A stretch of 48,998 nucleotides of DNA. It comes from JAYVYM01 sp046593925. GTDB lineage: Bacteria > Actinomycetota > Actinomycetes > Mycobacteriales > SCTD01. The stretch lies in contig JBKJQN010000093.1 in the NCBI GenBank assembly GCA_046593925.1, forward strand, positions 1 through 48,998. The letters run 5' to 3'. This document shows, one piece after another, positions 13,291-21,749 of the stretch (positions are counted from its first letter, which is position 1; each line of letters opens with the position of its first letter). The position numbers and the translations under genes were made by a program. The notes under the pieces were generated by a model that worked only from the letters and a program-made list of their open reading frames with translations, was not told the origin of the DNA and searched no databases.

Positions 13291-15998
13291 CGGCGAGGGA
13301 CCCGTACGGCACCTCGGCGCTGCGGGCCGCGGTCACCGACGCCTGGCGGGCCTCGCCGGCGCGGTTCCGGGAGGACGCCAACGCCGAGGACGACCTGGCC
13401 CTCGGTGGCTACCGCGACCGGCTGCTCGTCGAGCTGGCGCAGAACGCCTCCGATGCCGCCGGTACGGGCGGCCGACTGCGGCTGGAGGTCGCTGGTCAGG
13501 AGTTGCGGGCCGCCAACACCGGGGCCCCGCTCGATGCTGCCGGGGTGGCCGCGCTGGCCAGCCTGCGGGCGTCGGCCAAGCGGGCGGGCGGCACCGTCGG
13601 GCGGTTCGGCGTGGGGTTCGCCGCTGTCGCTTCGGTCGCCGACGAGGTCGTCATCGCCTCGACGCGAGGGGCGGTGCGGTTCAGCCGGGCCCTGACCGCC
13701 GAGGTGGTCCGGGCCGTGCCGGCGCTGGCCGCCGAGCTCGCCGCCCGGCAGGGCCGCGTACCCCTGCTGCGCCTGCCGTTCCCGGTCGACGCGGCGCCGC
13801 CGGTGGGTTGGACCACCGAGGTGCGGGTGCTCCTGCGCGACGGCCTGGGTGCGCGCGGGCTGCTCGAGGCGCTCGACCCGACCCTCCTGCTCGTACTGCC
13901 CGGCCTGCGGTCGCTCGAGGTCGACGGCCGGGTCCTGACCGCGCTGCCCGACGGCGAGGACCTGCTGCTGGCGGGCGTGCGCTGGCGTACCGGCCGGGGC
14001 GAGGGTGCGCTCGACCCGGCGCTGCTGGCAGACCGCCCGGTCGAGGAACGCGCCCGCGACCGCTGGGCGGTCACCTGGGCCATACCGGTCGACAGCGACG
14101 GCGTCCCACTGCCGCTGCCGGTCCCCGCGGTCGTCCGGGCCCCGACCGCGACGGACGACCCGCTGTCGCTGCCCGCGCTGCTGTCCGCGACCCTGCCGCT
14201 CGGCCCGGACCGCCGCCGCGTCCAGCCCGGACCGCTCACCGACGCCGTGCTCGAGCATGCAGCGACGGTGCTGGCCGCGCTGATGCTGCGCCTCGCCGAC
14301 GGGCCTGACCGGCTCGCACTGGTACCCGGGCCGCTCGGCGCCGGCGACGTCGATGCGCAGCTCGGCGCCGAGGTGCTGCGCGTGCTGCGGGCGACGCCCT
14401 TCCTTGCGGGCGTCCGGGCCGACCGTGCGGTGGTGCTCGACGGCGCGTCGGACGCCCTCGTCGGTCTGCTCGCCCCCGTCGCTGACCTGCTGCCCGCCGC
14501 CTGGTCCGCGGCGCGCTGGGAACGCCCGCTGCGGGCGCTCGGCGTACGGCGGATGTCGCTGGCCGACCTCACCGAGCGGCTGTCCGGCCTGCAGCGGCCG
14601 CCCTCGTGGTGGCATGCGCTGTACGAGCTGCTCCCGCCCGACCGCGACCAGCTCGGCGCAGTGCCCGTCCCGCTCATCGATGGCCGGCTGGCGCCGTCCC
14701 CGCGCGGCCTGCTGCTCGCCGCCCTGCCGGTCGATCTCGGGCCGCTGGGGCTGCGCGTGGTGCACCCCGATGCCGCCCACCCGCTGCTCGAACGACTCGG
14801 CGCCGTGCCTGCTGAGCCGCGGGTGCTCCTGGCGGACCCCCGGGTACGCGCCGCCGTCGAGGCCGCGATCGAGGACGAGGACCCCGGCCCCGTCGCCGAG
14901 GCCGTGCTCGCCCTGGTCGGTGGGTCGGCGCTTCGTCCCGGCGAGCTGCCGTGGCTGGCGGCCCTGCCGCTGCCCGACGAGACCGGGCAGTGGCGGGCTG
15001 CCGGCGAGCTGCTCATGCCGACTGGTCGGCTCGCCGCGGTTGTCGACCGGGGCGCCGGCTTCGGCACCGTCTCGGGCGGGGTCGCGCACCCGGACGTCCT
15101 GGCCGCGGTCGGCGTGCTGACCGGCTTCGCCGTGCTACCGGCCGATCAGGCACCCGACGTCGACGGGCTCGACGAGTGGCTTGGCACGCTCGAGCCGGGT
15201 CAGGAGCCGGGATCCGTCGTCCGCGACCTCGACCTGGTGCGTGCCGACGCCTGGCCGCGAGCGCTCGAGCTGCTCCGTGCCGACGACCTGCTGCGGCTGC
15301 CGTACGTCACCTGGTGGCTCGCGACGCACCCGGTGCTGGCCGGCCGGCGCCCCGCCGACCTGCGCGCGCCCGGCTCCGACCCGCGACTCAGCGGGCTGTA
15401 CGACGAGGCGCCCGGCGACCTGCCGGGTGTCCGGCGCAGCCTCGACGAGGTGCTGGCGGACGAGCCGCAGGGCCTGCTCGACCGGCTCGCCGACCCCTCG
15501 AGACCGGTCGGGCGGCCGCAGCTGCGGGCGGTGTACGCGGCGCTCGCCGAGGCCCGCCCCGACGTCGACCCGCCCGATGCCGTCCGGGCGGTGATCCGCG
15601 GGGGGCTCGCGGTCGTGGCCGCCGAGGACGCCGTCGTCGTCGACCGGCCCGATCTGCTCGGCCGGCTCGGGCCGTACGCCGTCGTGCCGTGCCCGCTGGA
15701 GCACGCCGTCGCGTTGGCGGACGTGCTCGACCTGGCACTGGCCTCCGAGCTGGTGCCCGCGCCCGACCTACCCGGTCGGGGAGTCGTCCGGCACGAGCGG
15801 CTGGTTGTGCCGGCCGCGGACGGCAGCGAGGTCGAGGTGAGCTGGGTGGTCGACGGTGCGGCCGACCACGTCACCGGACCGGCCGGTGAGGCCCGTGCGT
15901 TGGGCTGGCGGCAGGGGCGGTGGGAGCGGCGGCACGCGCTCGAGGCGGCCCTGCGCGGCGCCGCCGACCTCGCGGAGGACGACCTCGATCCGGTCTGA
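13287..15998 (+). CDS. Sacsin/HSP90-like GHKL ATPase, large protein
   Basis: A 903-residue protein whose first 150 residues form a GHKL (HSP90-type) ATP-binding domain: the N-box VELAQNASDAAG with Glu and Asn for Mg-ATP, a second loop NTGAPLDAAGVAAL and the lid-side glycine loop GRFGVGFAAVASV. The rest is Leu/Ala-rich with no domain I can name. Actinobacterial proteins of this kind are called sacsin N-terminal ATPase-like; they may be chaperones, but this is unproven. The conserved start, TARDPYGTSALRAAV, has no ATG, GTG or TTG nearby. The only fitting initiation codon is CTG 13287, overlapping the upstream TGA as CTGA. It converges on the DUF2530 gene. Confidence 0.85.
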   Translation: MTARDPYGTSALRAAVTDAWRASPARFREDANAEDDLALGGYRDRLLVELAQNASDAAGTGGRLRLEVAGQELRAANTGAPLDAAGVAALASLRASAKRAGGTVGRFGVGFAAVASVADEVVIASTRGAVRFSRALTAEVVRAVPALAAELAARQGRVPLLRLPFPVDAAPPVGWTTEVRVLLRDGLGARGLLEALDPTLLLVLPGLRSLEVDGRVLTALPDGEDLLLAGVRWRTGRGEGALDPALLADRPVEERARDRWAVTWAIPVDSDGVPLPLPVPAVVRAPTATDDPLSLPALLSATLPLGPDRRRVQPGPLTDAVLEHAATVLAALMLRLADGPDRLALVPGPLGAGDVDAQLGAEVLRVLRATPFLAGVRADRAVVLDGASDALVGLLAPVADLLPAAWSAARWERPLRALGVRRMSLADLTERLSGLQRPPSWWHALYELLPPDRDQLGAVPVPLIDGRLAPSPRGLLLAALPVDLGPLGLRVVHPDAAHPLLERLGAVPAEPRVLLADPRVRAAVEAAIEDEDPGPVAEAVLALVGGSALRPGELPWLAALPLPDETGQWRAAGELLMPTGRLAAVVDRGAGFGTVSGGVAHPDVLAAVGVLTGFAVLPADQAPDVDGLDEWLGTLEPGQEPGSVVRDLDLVRADAWPRALELLRADDLLRLPYVTWWLATHPVLAGRRPADLRAPGSDPRLSGLYDEAPGDLPGVRRSLDEVLADEPQGLLDRLADPSRPVGRPQLRAVYAALAEARPDVDPPDAVRAVIRGGLAVVAAEDAVVVDRPDLLGRLGPYAVVPCPLEHAVALADVLDLALASELVPAPDLPGRGVVRHERLVVPAADGSEVEVSWVVDGAADHVTGPAGEARALGWRQGRWERRHALEAALRGAADLAEDDLDPV

Positions 15999-16008
15999 GG
16001 CTTTCGAA

Positions 16009-16260
16009 TCAGCCACGCCGCCGAGCCAGCGCCTGCTTGTGGCGGGCCACGAACCGCAGCCCCGCAACCCCGAGGACCGCGCCGCACGCGCACATCGCCA
16101 GCCACCAGCCGTGCACGTCGGCGCCGAGCACCGCTGCCACGAGCAGGACCACCAGCGCGCCCGACCAGAGCACGGTGCCAATCAGCACAACCCGGGTGTT
16201 GTCGAGGTCGAGCGGCTCCGGGTCGGGCTGCTGGGGGCCGCTCCCGCGCAGCAGGGACAT
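16009..16260 (-). CDS. DUF2530 membrane protein
   Basis: A short integral membrane protein of 83 residues. An N-terminal hydrophilic part (GPQQPDPEPLDLDNTRV) precedes two membrane segments, VVLIGTVLWSGALVVLLVAAV and WWLAMCACGAVLGVAGLRFVA, then a basic end RHKQALARRRG. The PEPLD...T..GT.LW pattern is that of the DUF2530 family of actinobacteria; role unknown. ATG 16260 is clear. Its stop is 10 bases from the convergent ATPase stop, and it is divergent from the MarR gene. Confidence 0.82.
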   Translation of the reverse strand: MSLLRGSGPQQPDPEPLDLDNTRVVLIGTVLWSGALVVLLVAAVLGADVHGWWLAMCACGAVLGVAGLRFVARHKQALARRRG

Positions 16261-16367
16261 GACGCAAGGTTAGTGCCGGCTGGCCGTCGTCATCCTTGGG
16301 CCCGGCACCGGCGGCCACGCCCGTCGCCAGGCCGCCGCCCTGCAGCCCGAGGAGACCGACACTGTCG

Positions 16368-16393
16368 TTAGCCAGGGTAATGACTTACACTAA
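16368..16393 (+). promoter_or_regulatory. Candidate MarR operator/promoter
   Basis: Just upstream of the MarR gene lies a short AT-richer patch with the partial dyad GTAATGACTTAC (16377-16388) flanked by TTAG and CTAA. Its place, ending five bases before the ATG, fits autorepression by a MarR dimer or a -10 region. The symmetry is imperfect. Confidence 0.4.
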
Positions 16394-16397
16394 GGAC

Positions 16398-16826
16398 ATG
16401 CCGCTCGCCGCCGACACCGCACTTGCCAGCACGCTGCGGCTGTCGGTCATGCGGCTGGCGCGGCGGCTGCGGGCCGAGCGCGCCGACAGCTCACTCGGGC
16501 TCAGTCACCTGGCGGCCCTGGCCACCCTCGAACGGCACGGTCCGCTCACGCCCGGTGAGCTGGCCGCCCACGAGAAGGTCCAGCCGCCGTCAATCACCCG
16601 CCTGCTGGCAACCCTGGTCGGGGCCGGCCTGGTGACCCGGACCGCGCACCCGACGGACGGCCGCCAGGTGCTGGTCAGCATCAGCCGGGCAGGCAGCGCG
16701 CTGCTGCGCGAGGACCGCCGACGCCGCGATGCCTGGCTGGCGCGACGGCTGCGCGAGCTCGACCCGGCCGACCTGGACGTCCTGCGACAGGCCGCCGCCG
16801 TGCTCGACCGGCTGGCCGAACGGTGA
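16398..16826 (+). CDS. MarR-family transcriptional regulator
   Basis: A 142-residue winged-helix repressor. Visible are the dimer helix STLRLSVMRLARRLRAER, the helix-turn-helix LTPGELAAHEKVQPPSITRLLATL and the wing VTRTAHPTDGRQVLVSI, where Asp-x-Arg is the usual MarR wing motif, then a C-terminal dimer helix. ATG 16398 has AAGGA directly ahead (16392-16396). The stop overlaps the GTG of the following exporter (GTGA), so it most likely controls that exporter; the ligand is unknown. Confidence 0.93.
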   Translation: MPLAADTALASTLRLSVMRLARRLRAERADSSLGLSHLAALATLERHGPLTPGELAAHEKVQPPSITRLLATLVGAGLVTRTAHPTDGRQVLVSISRAGSALLREDRRRRDAWLARRLRELDPADLDVLRQAAAVLDRLAER

Positions 16827-18196
16827 GCGGCACGTTCCGCTCGCTGCGGGTCCGCAACTACCGGCTCTTCGCGTCCGGGCAGGCCATCAGCCTCACCGGT
16901 ACCTGGGCGCAGCGGATCGCGCAGGACTGGCTGGTGCTCAACCTCTCCGGCAACAGCGGGCTTGCCCTGGGGATCGTGACGGGCCTGCAGTTCCTGCCGG
17001 TGCTGGTCCTCGGCATGTGGGGCGGGGTGCTCGCCGACCGCTACGACAAGCGCCGGATGCTGGTCGGCGTGCAGGTCGCCATGGGTGGCCTCGCGCTGGT
17101 CCTCGGCCTGCTCGACGTGACCGGCGCCGTGCAGCTGTGGCAGGTGTACGCGCTGTCGTTCGCCCTCGGCATCGCCGCGGCCCTCGACACCCCGGTGCGG
17201 CAGTCTTTCATCGTGGAGCTGGTCGGCCCGGATGACTTGCCCAACGCCGTCAGCCTCAACAGCGCCACCTTCAACAGCGCCCGCATCATCGGGCCAGCGA
17301 TCGCCGGACTGCTGATCACGTCCGTCGGCACCGGCTGGGTCTTCCTCGGCAACGCCGTGTCGTTCGTCGCGGTCGTGACCGGACTGCTGCTGATGCGGCG
17401 CAGCGAGCTGCGCCCGACGGGCCGCCTGGTCAAGGCCAAGGGCCAGGTTCGCGAGGGTCTGGCGTACGTCCGCAGCTCACCGGACCTGCTCGTGCCGATC
17501 CTGCTGGTGGCCGTGATCGGTACCTTCGGGCTGAACTTCCAGATCACCATGGCGCTGGTCGCCAAGCAGGTCTTCGGCCAGGGCGCCGGCTCGTTCGGGC
17601 TGCTCTCGTCGATGCTCGCGGTCGGCTCGCTGCTCGGCGCGCTGGCCAGCGCCCGCCGCACCGGACCGCCGCGACTGCGCCGGCTGCTGCTGTCGGCGCT
17701 GGCGTTCGGCCTGCTCGAGATGGGGGTTGGCCTGGCGCCGAGCTTCCTGGTGATGGCGGTGCTGCTGGTGCCGACCGGCGTGGCCGTCCTGACGTTCTCC
17801 ACGACGGCCAACCTGCTGTGTCAGCTCGGCAGCCCGGCGCACCTGCGCGGCCGGGTGATGGCGCTGTACGTGCTGGTCTTCCTGGGCGGTACGCCGCTGG
17901 GCGCACCGCTGATCGGCGCGGTCGCGCAGGTGCTGGGGCCGCGTTCGGGTCTGCTGCTCGGGGGGGCTGCCAGCGCGTTGGCTGCCGTCGTCGGCGCGGT
18001 GTACGTGCTGCGTACCCGCGAGCTGACGTTGCAGCCGCACGTCCTGCGGCGTCACCCGCACGTCCACGTACGCGTCCCCGCTAGCGGTCGTGCAGCCGGC
18101 GCAGCACCGGCGGTACGAACCACAGAGCGACGGTTGCGGCCCCGAACGTCGTCGCGACCACCGTCGCGGCGACCGCCTGGAACAGCACGTCGGTGA
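16823..18196 (+). CDS. MFS exporter (DHA3/EntS-like)
   Basis: Major facilitator of the MFS_3 group, proton-driven efflux. Twelve hydrophobic segments can be counted; the loop 2-3 motif reads GGVLADRYDKRRML and the LDTPVRQSFIVELV element is typical of enterobactin-exporter-like carriers. Coupling to MarR through a GTGA overlap suggests drug or metabolite export. The transporter core ends near residue 400 (VYVLRTRELTLQPHV). The last 50 residues are a basic, low-complexity tail that runs 116 bases into the end of the convergent DUF6328 gene. The long tail may reflect loss of the original stop. Confidence 0.92.
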   Translation: MSGTFRSLRVRNYRLFASGQAISLTGTWAQRIAQDWLVLNLSGNSGLALGIVTGLQFLPVLVLGMWGGVLADRYDKRRMLVGVQVAMGGLALVLGLLDVTGAVQLWQVYALSFALGIAAALDTPVRQSFIVELVGPDDLPNAVSLNSATFNSARIIGPAIAGLLITSVGTGWVFLGNAVSFVAVVTGLLLMRRSELRPTGRLVKAKGQVREGLAYVRSSPDLLVPILLVAVIGTFGLNFQITMALVAKQVFGQGAGSFGLLSSMLAVGSLLGALASARRTGPPRLRRLLLSALAFGLLEMGVGLAPSFLVMAVLLVPTGVAVLTFSTTANLLCQLGSPAHLRGRVMALYVLVFLGGTPLGAPLIGAVAQVLGPRSGLLLGGAASALAAVVGAVYVLRTRELTLQPHVLRRHPHVHVRVPASGRAAGAAPAVRTTERRLRPRTSSRPPSRRPPGTARR

Positions 18197-18545
18197 CCAG
18201 CAACACGATGGCGATCATGGCCAGCAGCAGCAGGACCAGGCCGGCCAGCGCCAGCCGGTTGCCCTGGCGCACCACCCGCGGCTTCTCGCCCCGGTGGAAG
18301 AGCAGCCGGTGGTAGGCGACCGGGGCGATCAGCACGACGTTGGCGCCGGCGGTGAGCAGCAGGGCAGCGAAATAGGCCTGCCGCTGGAACGCCGTGACCC
18401 GGTCGAAGCGGGCCGTGAACGGCACCGTCAGTAGCAGCGAGAACAGCACCTGCACGCCGGTCTCGGTGACCCGGAGCTCCTGCAGCAGGTCTCCCCAGTT
18501 GCGGTCGGCGCGCTCCTCGACCGTCTCGTCGCGTCGCGATGTCAT
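18081..18545 (-). CDS. DUF6328 family membrane protein
   Basis: A 154-residue protein with four hydrophobic segments. The start region has WGDLLQELRVTETGVQVLFSLL and TVPFTARFDRVTAFQR, then AYHRLLFHRGEKPRVV, which is the usual DUF6328 pattern; function unknown. ATG 18545 overlaps the stop of the upstream small gene as ATGA, so it is the last member of the citA-serC operon. The end overlaps the tail of the convergent exporter. Confidence 0.85.
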   Translation of the reverse strand: MTSRRDETVEERADRNWGDLLQELRVTETGVQVLFSLLLTVPFTARFDRVTAFQRQAYFAALLLTAGANVVLIAPVAYHRLLFHRGEKPRVVRQGNRLALAGLVLLLLAMIAIVLLVTDVLFQAVAATVVATTFGAATVALWFVPPVLRRLHDR

Positions 18546-18787
18546 CGGCGGCGGGCGCGGGCGCGTCGGGCCGCTCGGCCAAGGCTGCCCGGCCGCAGCG
18601 CGGACGCCAGACACAGCCCGACCACCAGCAGCACCGGCAGCACCGCCACCACCAGGTAGATGCGGATCAGCACCGGGTGCTGGCCGAATGTCGTGACCAG
18701 CGGGAACACCACGCTCAGCAGGAACACCGCCAGCGCCGCGTTCAGGACCCGTGGCACCCAGCTCTGCGGGATCGGCTGCTCGGTCAG
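18542..18787 (-). CDS. Small membrane protein after serC (likely CTG start)
   Basis: An 81-residue protein with two membrane segments, AALAVFLLSVVFPLV and YLVVAVLPVLLVVGLCLA, and a basic tail RRARARRR. The first conventional start is GTG 18757, but the frame upstream reads TEQPIPQSWVPRVLNAALAV, which looks like an authentic N-terminus, and begins with CTG 18787 overlapping the serC stop as CTGA. I prefer the CTG but cannot exclude the GTG. Both ends overlap neighbours by four bases. Function unknown. Confidence 0.68.
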   Translation of the reverse strand: MTEQPIPQSWVPRVLNAALAVFLLSVVFPLVTTFGQHPVLIRIYLVVAVLPVLLVVGLCLASALRPGSLGRAARRARARRR

Positions 18788-19902
18788 AGCCGTTCCGCGA
18801 CGTGGTCGATGCAGGCGGTCAGCGCCTCGACGTCGGCCGGGTCCACGGCCGGGAACATCGAGATTCGCAGCTGGTTCCTGCCCAGCTTGCGGTAGGGCTC
18901 GGTGTCGACGACGCCGTGCGCCCGCAGGACTGCCGAGATCGCCGCCGCGTCGACATCATCGGTGAAGTCGATGGTGCCGACGACCTGGCTGCGCTGCTCC
19001 GGCACGGCGACGAACGGCGAGGCGTACGGGCTCTTCTCCGCCCACGTGTAGAGCCGCGTGGAGCTGTCGGCGGTCCGGGCGACCGCCCAGTCCAGGCCGC
19101 CCTGCCCCAGGAACCAGTCGATCTGCTCGGCCATCAGGAAGATCGTCGCAAGGGCCGGCGTGTTGTACGTCTGGTCTTTGGTGCTGTTGTCCAGCGCCAC
19201 GGTCAGGTCGTACGACGCCGGCACCCAGCGGCCGGAGGCGGCGATCCGGGCGACCCGCTCGAGCCCGGCCGGGCTGAGCAGCGCCAGCCACAGCCCTCCG
19301 TCGGAGGCGAAGCACTTCTGCGGGGAGAAGTAGTACGCGTCGAACTGCGCCGGGTCGACCGGCAGGCCGCCCGCGCCGCTGGTGGCGTCGACGGCCACGA
19401 TCGCGCCGTCATCGGTGCCCACCGGCCGGACGATCGGCATCATCACCCCGGTCGAGGTCTCGTTGTGGGTCAGCGCATACAGGTCGATGCCGGGCTCGGG
19501 CTGCGGCAGCGGGTGCGTACCGACCTCGCTGGTGACCACCGACGGGTCCTCCAGGAACGGCGCCTGCCGGGCCGCGGTGGCGAACTTGGAGGAGAACTCG
19601 CCGAACGACAGGTGCTGGCTGCGTCGCTCGATCAGCCCGAAGGTCGCGATGTCCCAGAATTCGGTGGCGCCGCCGTTGCCGAGCAGTACCTGGTAGCCGT
19701 CGGGTAGTGCGAACAGCTCCCGCAGCCCGCGTCGCAGCCGGGCGACCTGCTGACGTACGGGTTCCTGGCGGTGCGAGGTGCCCAGGTAGCCGCGGCCGGT
19801 CGCGGCGAGCGCCTCGAGCTGGGCCGGCCGGACCTTCGAGGGCCCGGCCCCGAAGCGGCCGTCGGCGGGCAGCAGGGCCGGTGGGATGGTGATGGCAGCC
19901 AC
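18784..19902 (-). CDS. serC: Phosphoserine aminotransferase
   Basis: PLP enzyme converting 3-phosphohydroxypyruvate and glutamate to phosphoserine and 2-oxoglutarate in serine synthesis. It is of the 370-residue actinobacterial type (TIGR01366). Visible are DGRFGAGPSKVRP at the start, GTSHRQEPV, LLGNGGATEFWD for phosphate binding, VDATSGAGGLPVD with the PLP-ring Asp, and the Schiff-base Lys at about 196 in YFSPQKCFASDGG. ATG 19902 lies three bases after the citrate synthase stop. The pairing with citrate synthase links it to central carbon metabolism. Confidence 0.97.
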   Translation of the reverse strand: MAAITIPPALLPADGRFGAGPSKVRPAQLEALAATGRGYLGTSHRQEPVRQQVARLRRGLRELFALPDGYQVLLGNGGATEFWDIATFGLIERRSQHLSFGEFSSKFATAARQAPFLEDPSVVTSEVGTHPLPQPEPGIDLYALTHNETSTGVMMPIVRPVGTDDGAIVAVDATSGAGGLPVDPAQFDAYYFSPQKCFASDGGLWLALLSPAGLERVARIAASGRWVPASYDLTVALDNSTKDQTYNTPALATIFLMAEQIDWFLGQGGLDWAVARTADSSTRLYTWAEKSPYASPFVAVPEQRSQVVGTIDFTDDVDAAAISAVLRAHGVVDTEPYRKLGRNQLRISMFPAVDPADVEALTACIDHVAERL

Positions 19903-19905
19903 GGC

Positions 19906-21021
19906 TCAGACCTGGTTGCCGGCGGGCAGCTGGCCGCTGGGGACGTCGGACACCGGTCGCGGGCCGGGTCCGACGTAGATCGCAGACGGTCGGATCAGCT
20001 TGTTCAGGCGCTTCTGCTCCAGGATGTGCGCGCTCCAGCCCGCGGTGCGGGCGCAGGTGAACATCGAGGTGAACATGTGCGGTGGAACCTCGGCGAAGTC
20101 CAGGACGACCGCCGACCAGAACTCCACATTGGTGCGCAGCGGGCGGTCGGGGTAACGCGCGGTGAGCTCCTCGATGGCCGCCTTCTCCAGTGCCTCCGCC
20201 ACGTCGTAGCGGTGGCTCCCGAGCTCGCCTGCCGTCCGCCGCAGCACCCGGGCGCGCGGGTCCTCGGCGCGGTAGACGCGGTGCCCGAAGCCCATCAGGC
20301 GGCGCCCGGCGTCCAGCTCGCCCTTGACGTACGCCGTCGCATCGCCGCTCTTCTCGACCTCGTCGAGCATCGTGAGCACCCGCGACGGGGCCCCGCCGTG
20401 CAGCGGTCCGGACAGCGCCCCGATCGCCCCGGAGATGGCGGCCGCGGCGTCCGCGCCGGTCGACGCGATCACCCGGGCGGTGAAGGTCGAGGCATTCATG
20501 CCGTGCTCGGCGGCCGAGACGAAGTAGGCGTCGACGGCCTTGGTGTGCATCGGGTCGGGGTCGCCCTTCCAGCGCATCATGAAGCGCTCGACGACGCTGT
20601 GCGCCTTGTCGATCTCGCTCTGCGGGACCATCGGCCGGCCCAGTCCGCGCGCCGACTGGGCCACGAAGGCCATCGCCATCACCGAGGTGCGGGCCAGGTC
20701 GTCCCGGATCTGGTCGACGCCGATGTCGAACATCTGATGCAGGCCCCAGGCCGGCGCAAGCATCGCGATCGCCGACTGCACATCGACCCGGATGTCCCCC
20801 GAGTGCACCGGGAGCGGGAACGGCTCGGCCGGCGGCAGCCCCGGGTTGAACTTGCCGTCGACGAGCAGGCCCCAGACGTTGCCGAACGACACCGTGCCGA
20901 CGAGGTCCTCGATGTCGACGCCGCGGTAGCGCAGCGCGCCGCCCTCCCTGTCGGGCTCGGCGATCTCGGACTCGAAGGCGACGACGCCCTCCAGGCCGGG
21001 CTTGAGGCTCTCGTCAGCCAT
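19906..21021 (-). CDS. citA: Citrate synthase 2
   Basis: Condenses acetyl-CoA and oxaloacetate to citrate; 371 residues, of the type-II-like actinobacterial CitA group. Visible are the family elements EHGMNAST (His 173), GPLHGGAPSRVL (His 208, the first catalytic His) and GFGHRVYRAEDPRA (His 247, the oxaloacetate-site His). At the position of the third catalytic residue, usually Asp in NVDFYSG, the sequence reads NVEFWSA, a Glu at about 300. ATG 21021 is followed by a normal start. It is the first gene of a tight minus-strand operon with serC and two small membrane proteins and is divergent from pdxH. Confidence 0.95.
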   Translation of the reverse strand: MADESLKPGLEGVVAFESEIAEPDREGGALRYRGVDIEDLVGTVSFGNVWGLLVDGKFNPGLPPAEPFPLPVHSGDIRVDVQSAIAMLAPAWGLHQMFDIGVDQIRDDLARTSVMAMAFVAQSARGLGRPMVPQSEIDKAHSVVERFMMRWKGDPDPMHTKAVDAYFVSAAEHGMNASTFTARVIASTGADAAAAISGAIGALSGPLHGGAPSRVLTMLDEVEKSGDATAYVKGELDAGRRLMGFGHRVYRAEDPRARVLRRTAGELGSHRYDVAEALEKAAIEELTARYPDRPLRTNVEFWSAVVLDFAEVPPHMFTSMFTCARTAGWSAHILEQKRLNKLIRPSAIYVGPGPRPVSDVPSGQLPAGNQV

Positions 21022-21110
21022 GGTGCGGCTCCGCGGGGGATGAGGTCGGGTGGGTCGGTGCCGGTAAGCATGCCGTGCCCCCGGGGCGGGCGTACGGGAG
21101 GCTGGTGGGC

Positions 21111-21749
21111 GTGCGCACCGACTTGGCGGCCCAGCGCCGCGACTACACGATGGCGGGTCTGTCGGAGGCCGACCTGGCGGCGACCTGGCCGGAGCAGTTC
21201 GACCGGTGGCTGGCCCAGGCCGCCGGGCTCGTCGAGCCCAACGCCGTGGTCCTGTCGACCGCCGACGCGGACGGCGTACCCAGCGCGCGGACCGTGCTGC
21301 TCAAGGACGTCGATGAGCGGGGGCTGGTGGTGTTCAGTAACCTGACCAGCCGCAAGGGCCGTGAGCTGCTGGCCAACCCGCGGGCGTGCCTGGTCTTCCC
21401 GTGGGTCGAGCTCGAGCGGCAGGTGGTGGTCACCGGCGCGGTGGAGCAGGTCGCGCGCGAGCAGACGTCGGCATACTTCCGGTCACGGCCACGCAGCTCG
21501 CAGCTCGGCGCGTGGGCGTCGCGCCAGTCCTCGGTGATCAGCGGCCGCGACGTCCTCGATGCCCGACTGGCCGCACTGGAGGAGCGCTTCGCCGGCGCGG
21601 ACGTGCCGGTCCCGGACTTCTGGGGTGGCCTGCGGGTCGTCCCGGACGCCGTGGAGTTCTGGCAGGGCCGCACCTCGCGGCTGCACGACCGGTTGCGCTA
21701 CCGGCGGGTCGCGGACGGCGGGTGGCTGGTGGAGCGGCTGTCACCGTGA
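21111..21749 (+). CDS. pdxH: Pyridoxamine 5'-phosphate oxidase
   Basis: FMN enzyme oxidising pyridoxamine or pyridoxine phosphate to PLP. The 212-residue protein shows MAGLSEADLAATWPEQF, the FMN-binding segment PSARTVLLKDVDERGLVVFSN, SRKGRELLANPRACLVFPW, the RPRSSQLGAWASRQS loop and the substrate loop EFWQGRTSRLHDRLRYRR near the end. GTG 21111 is chosen over GTG 21105 because GGGAGG sits nine bases before it. Lying opposite serC and citA, it supplies the cofactor used by SerC. Its stop overlaps the next GTG. Confidence 0.95.
   Translation: MRTDLAAQRRDYTMAGLSEADLAATWPEQFDRWLAQAAGLVEPNAVVLSTADADGVPSARTVLLKDVDERGLVVFSNLTSRKGRELLANPRACLVFPWVELERQVVVTGAVEQVAREQTSAYFRSRPRSSQLGAWASRQSSVISGRDVLDARLAALEERFAGADVPVPDFWGGLRVVPDAVEFWQGRTSRLHDRLRYRRVADGGWLVERLSP

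Noticed and set aside
13044..15089. Minus-strand open frame of 681 codons
   Set aside because: Antisense to the GHKL ATPase, whose nucleotide-binding motifs show the true frame.
15995..16012. tRNA-like TTCGAATC string
   Set aside because: No acceptor stem or anticodon arm surrounds it; it is the tail between two convergent genes.
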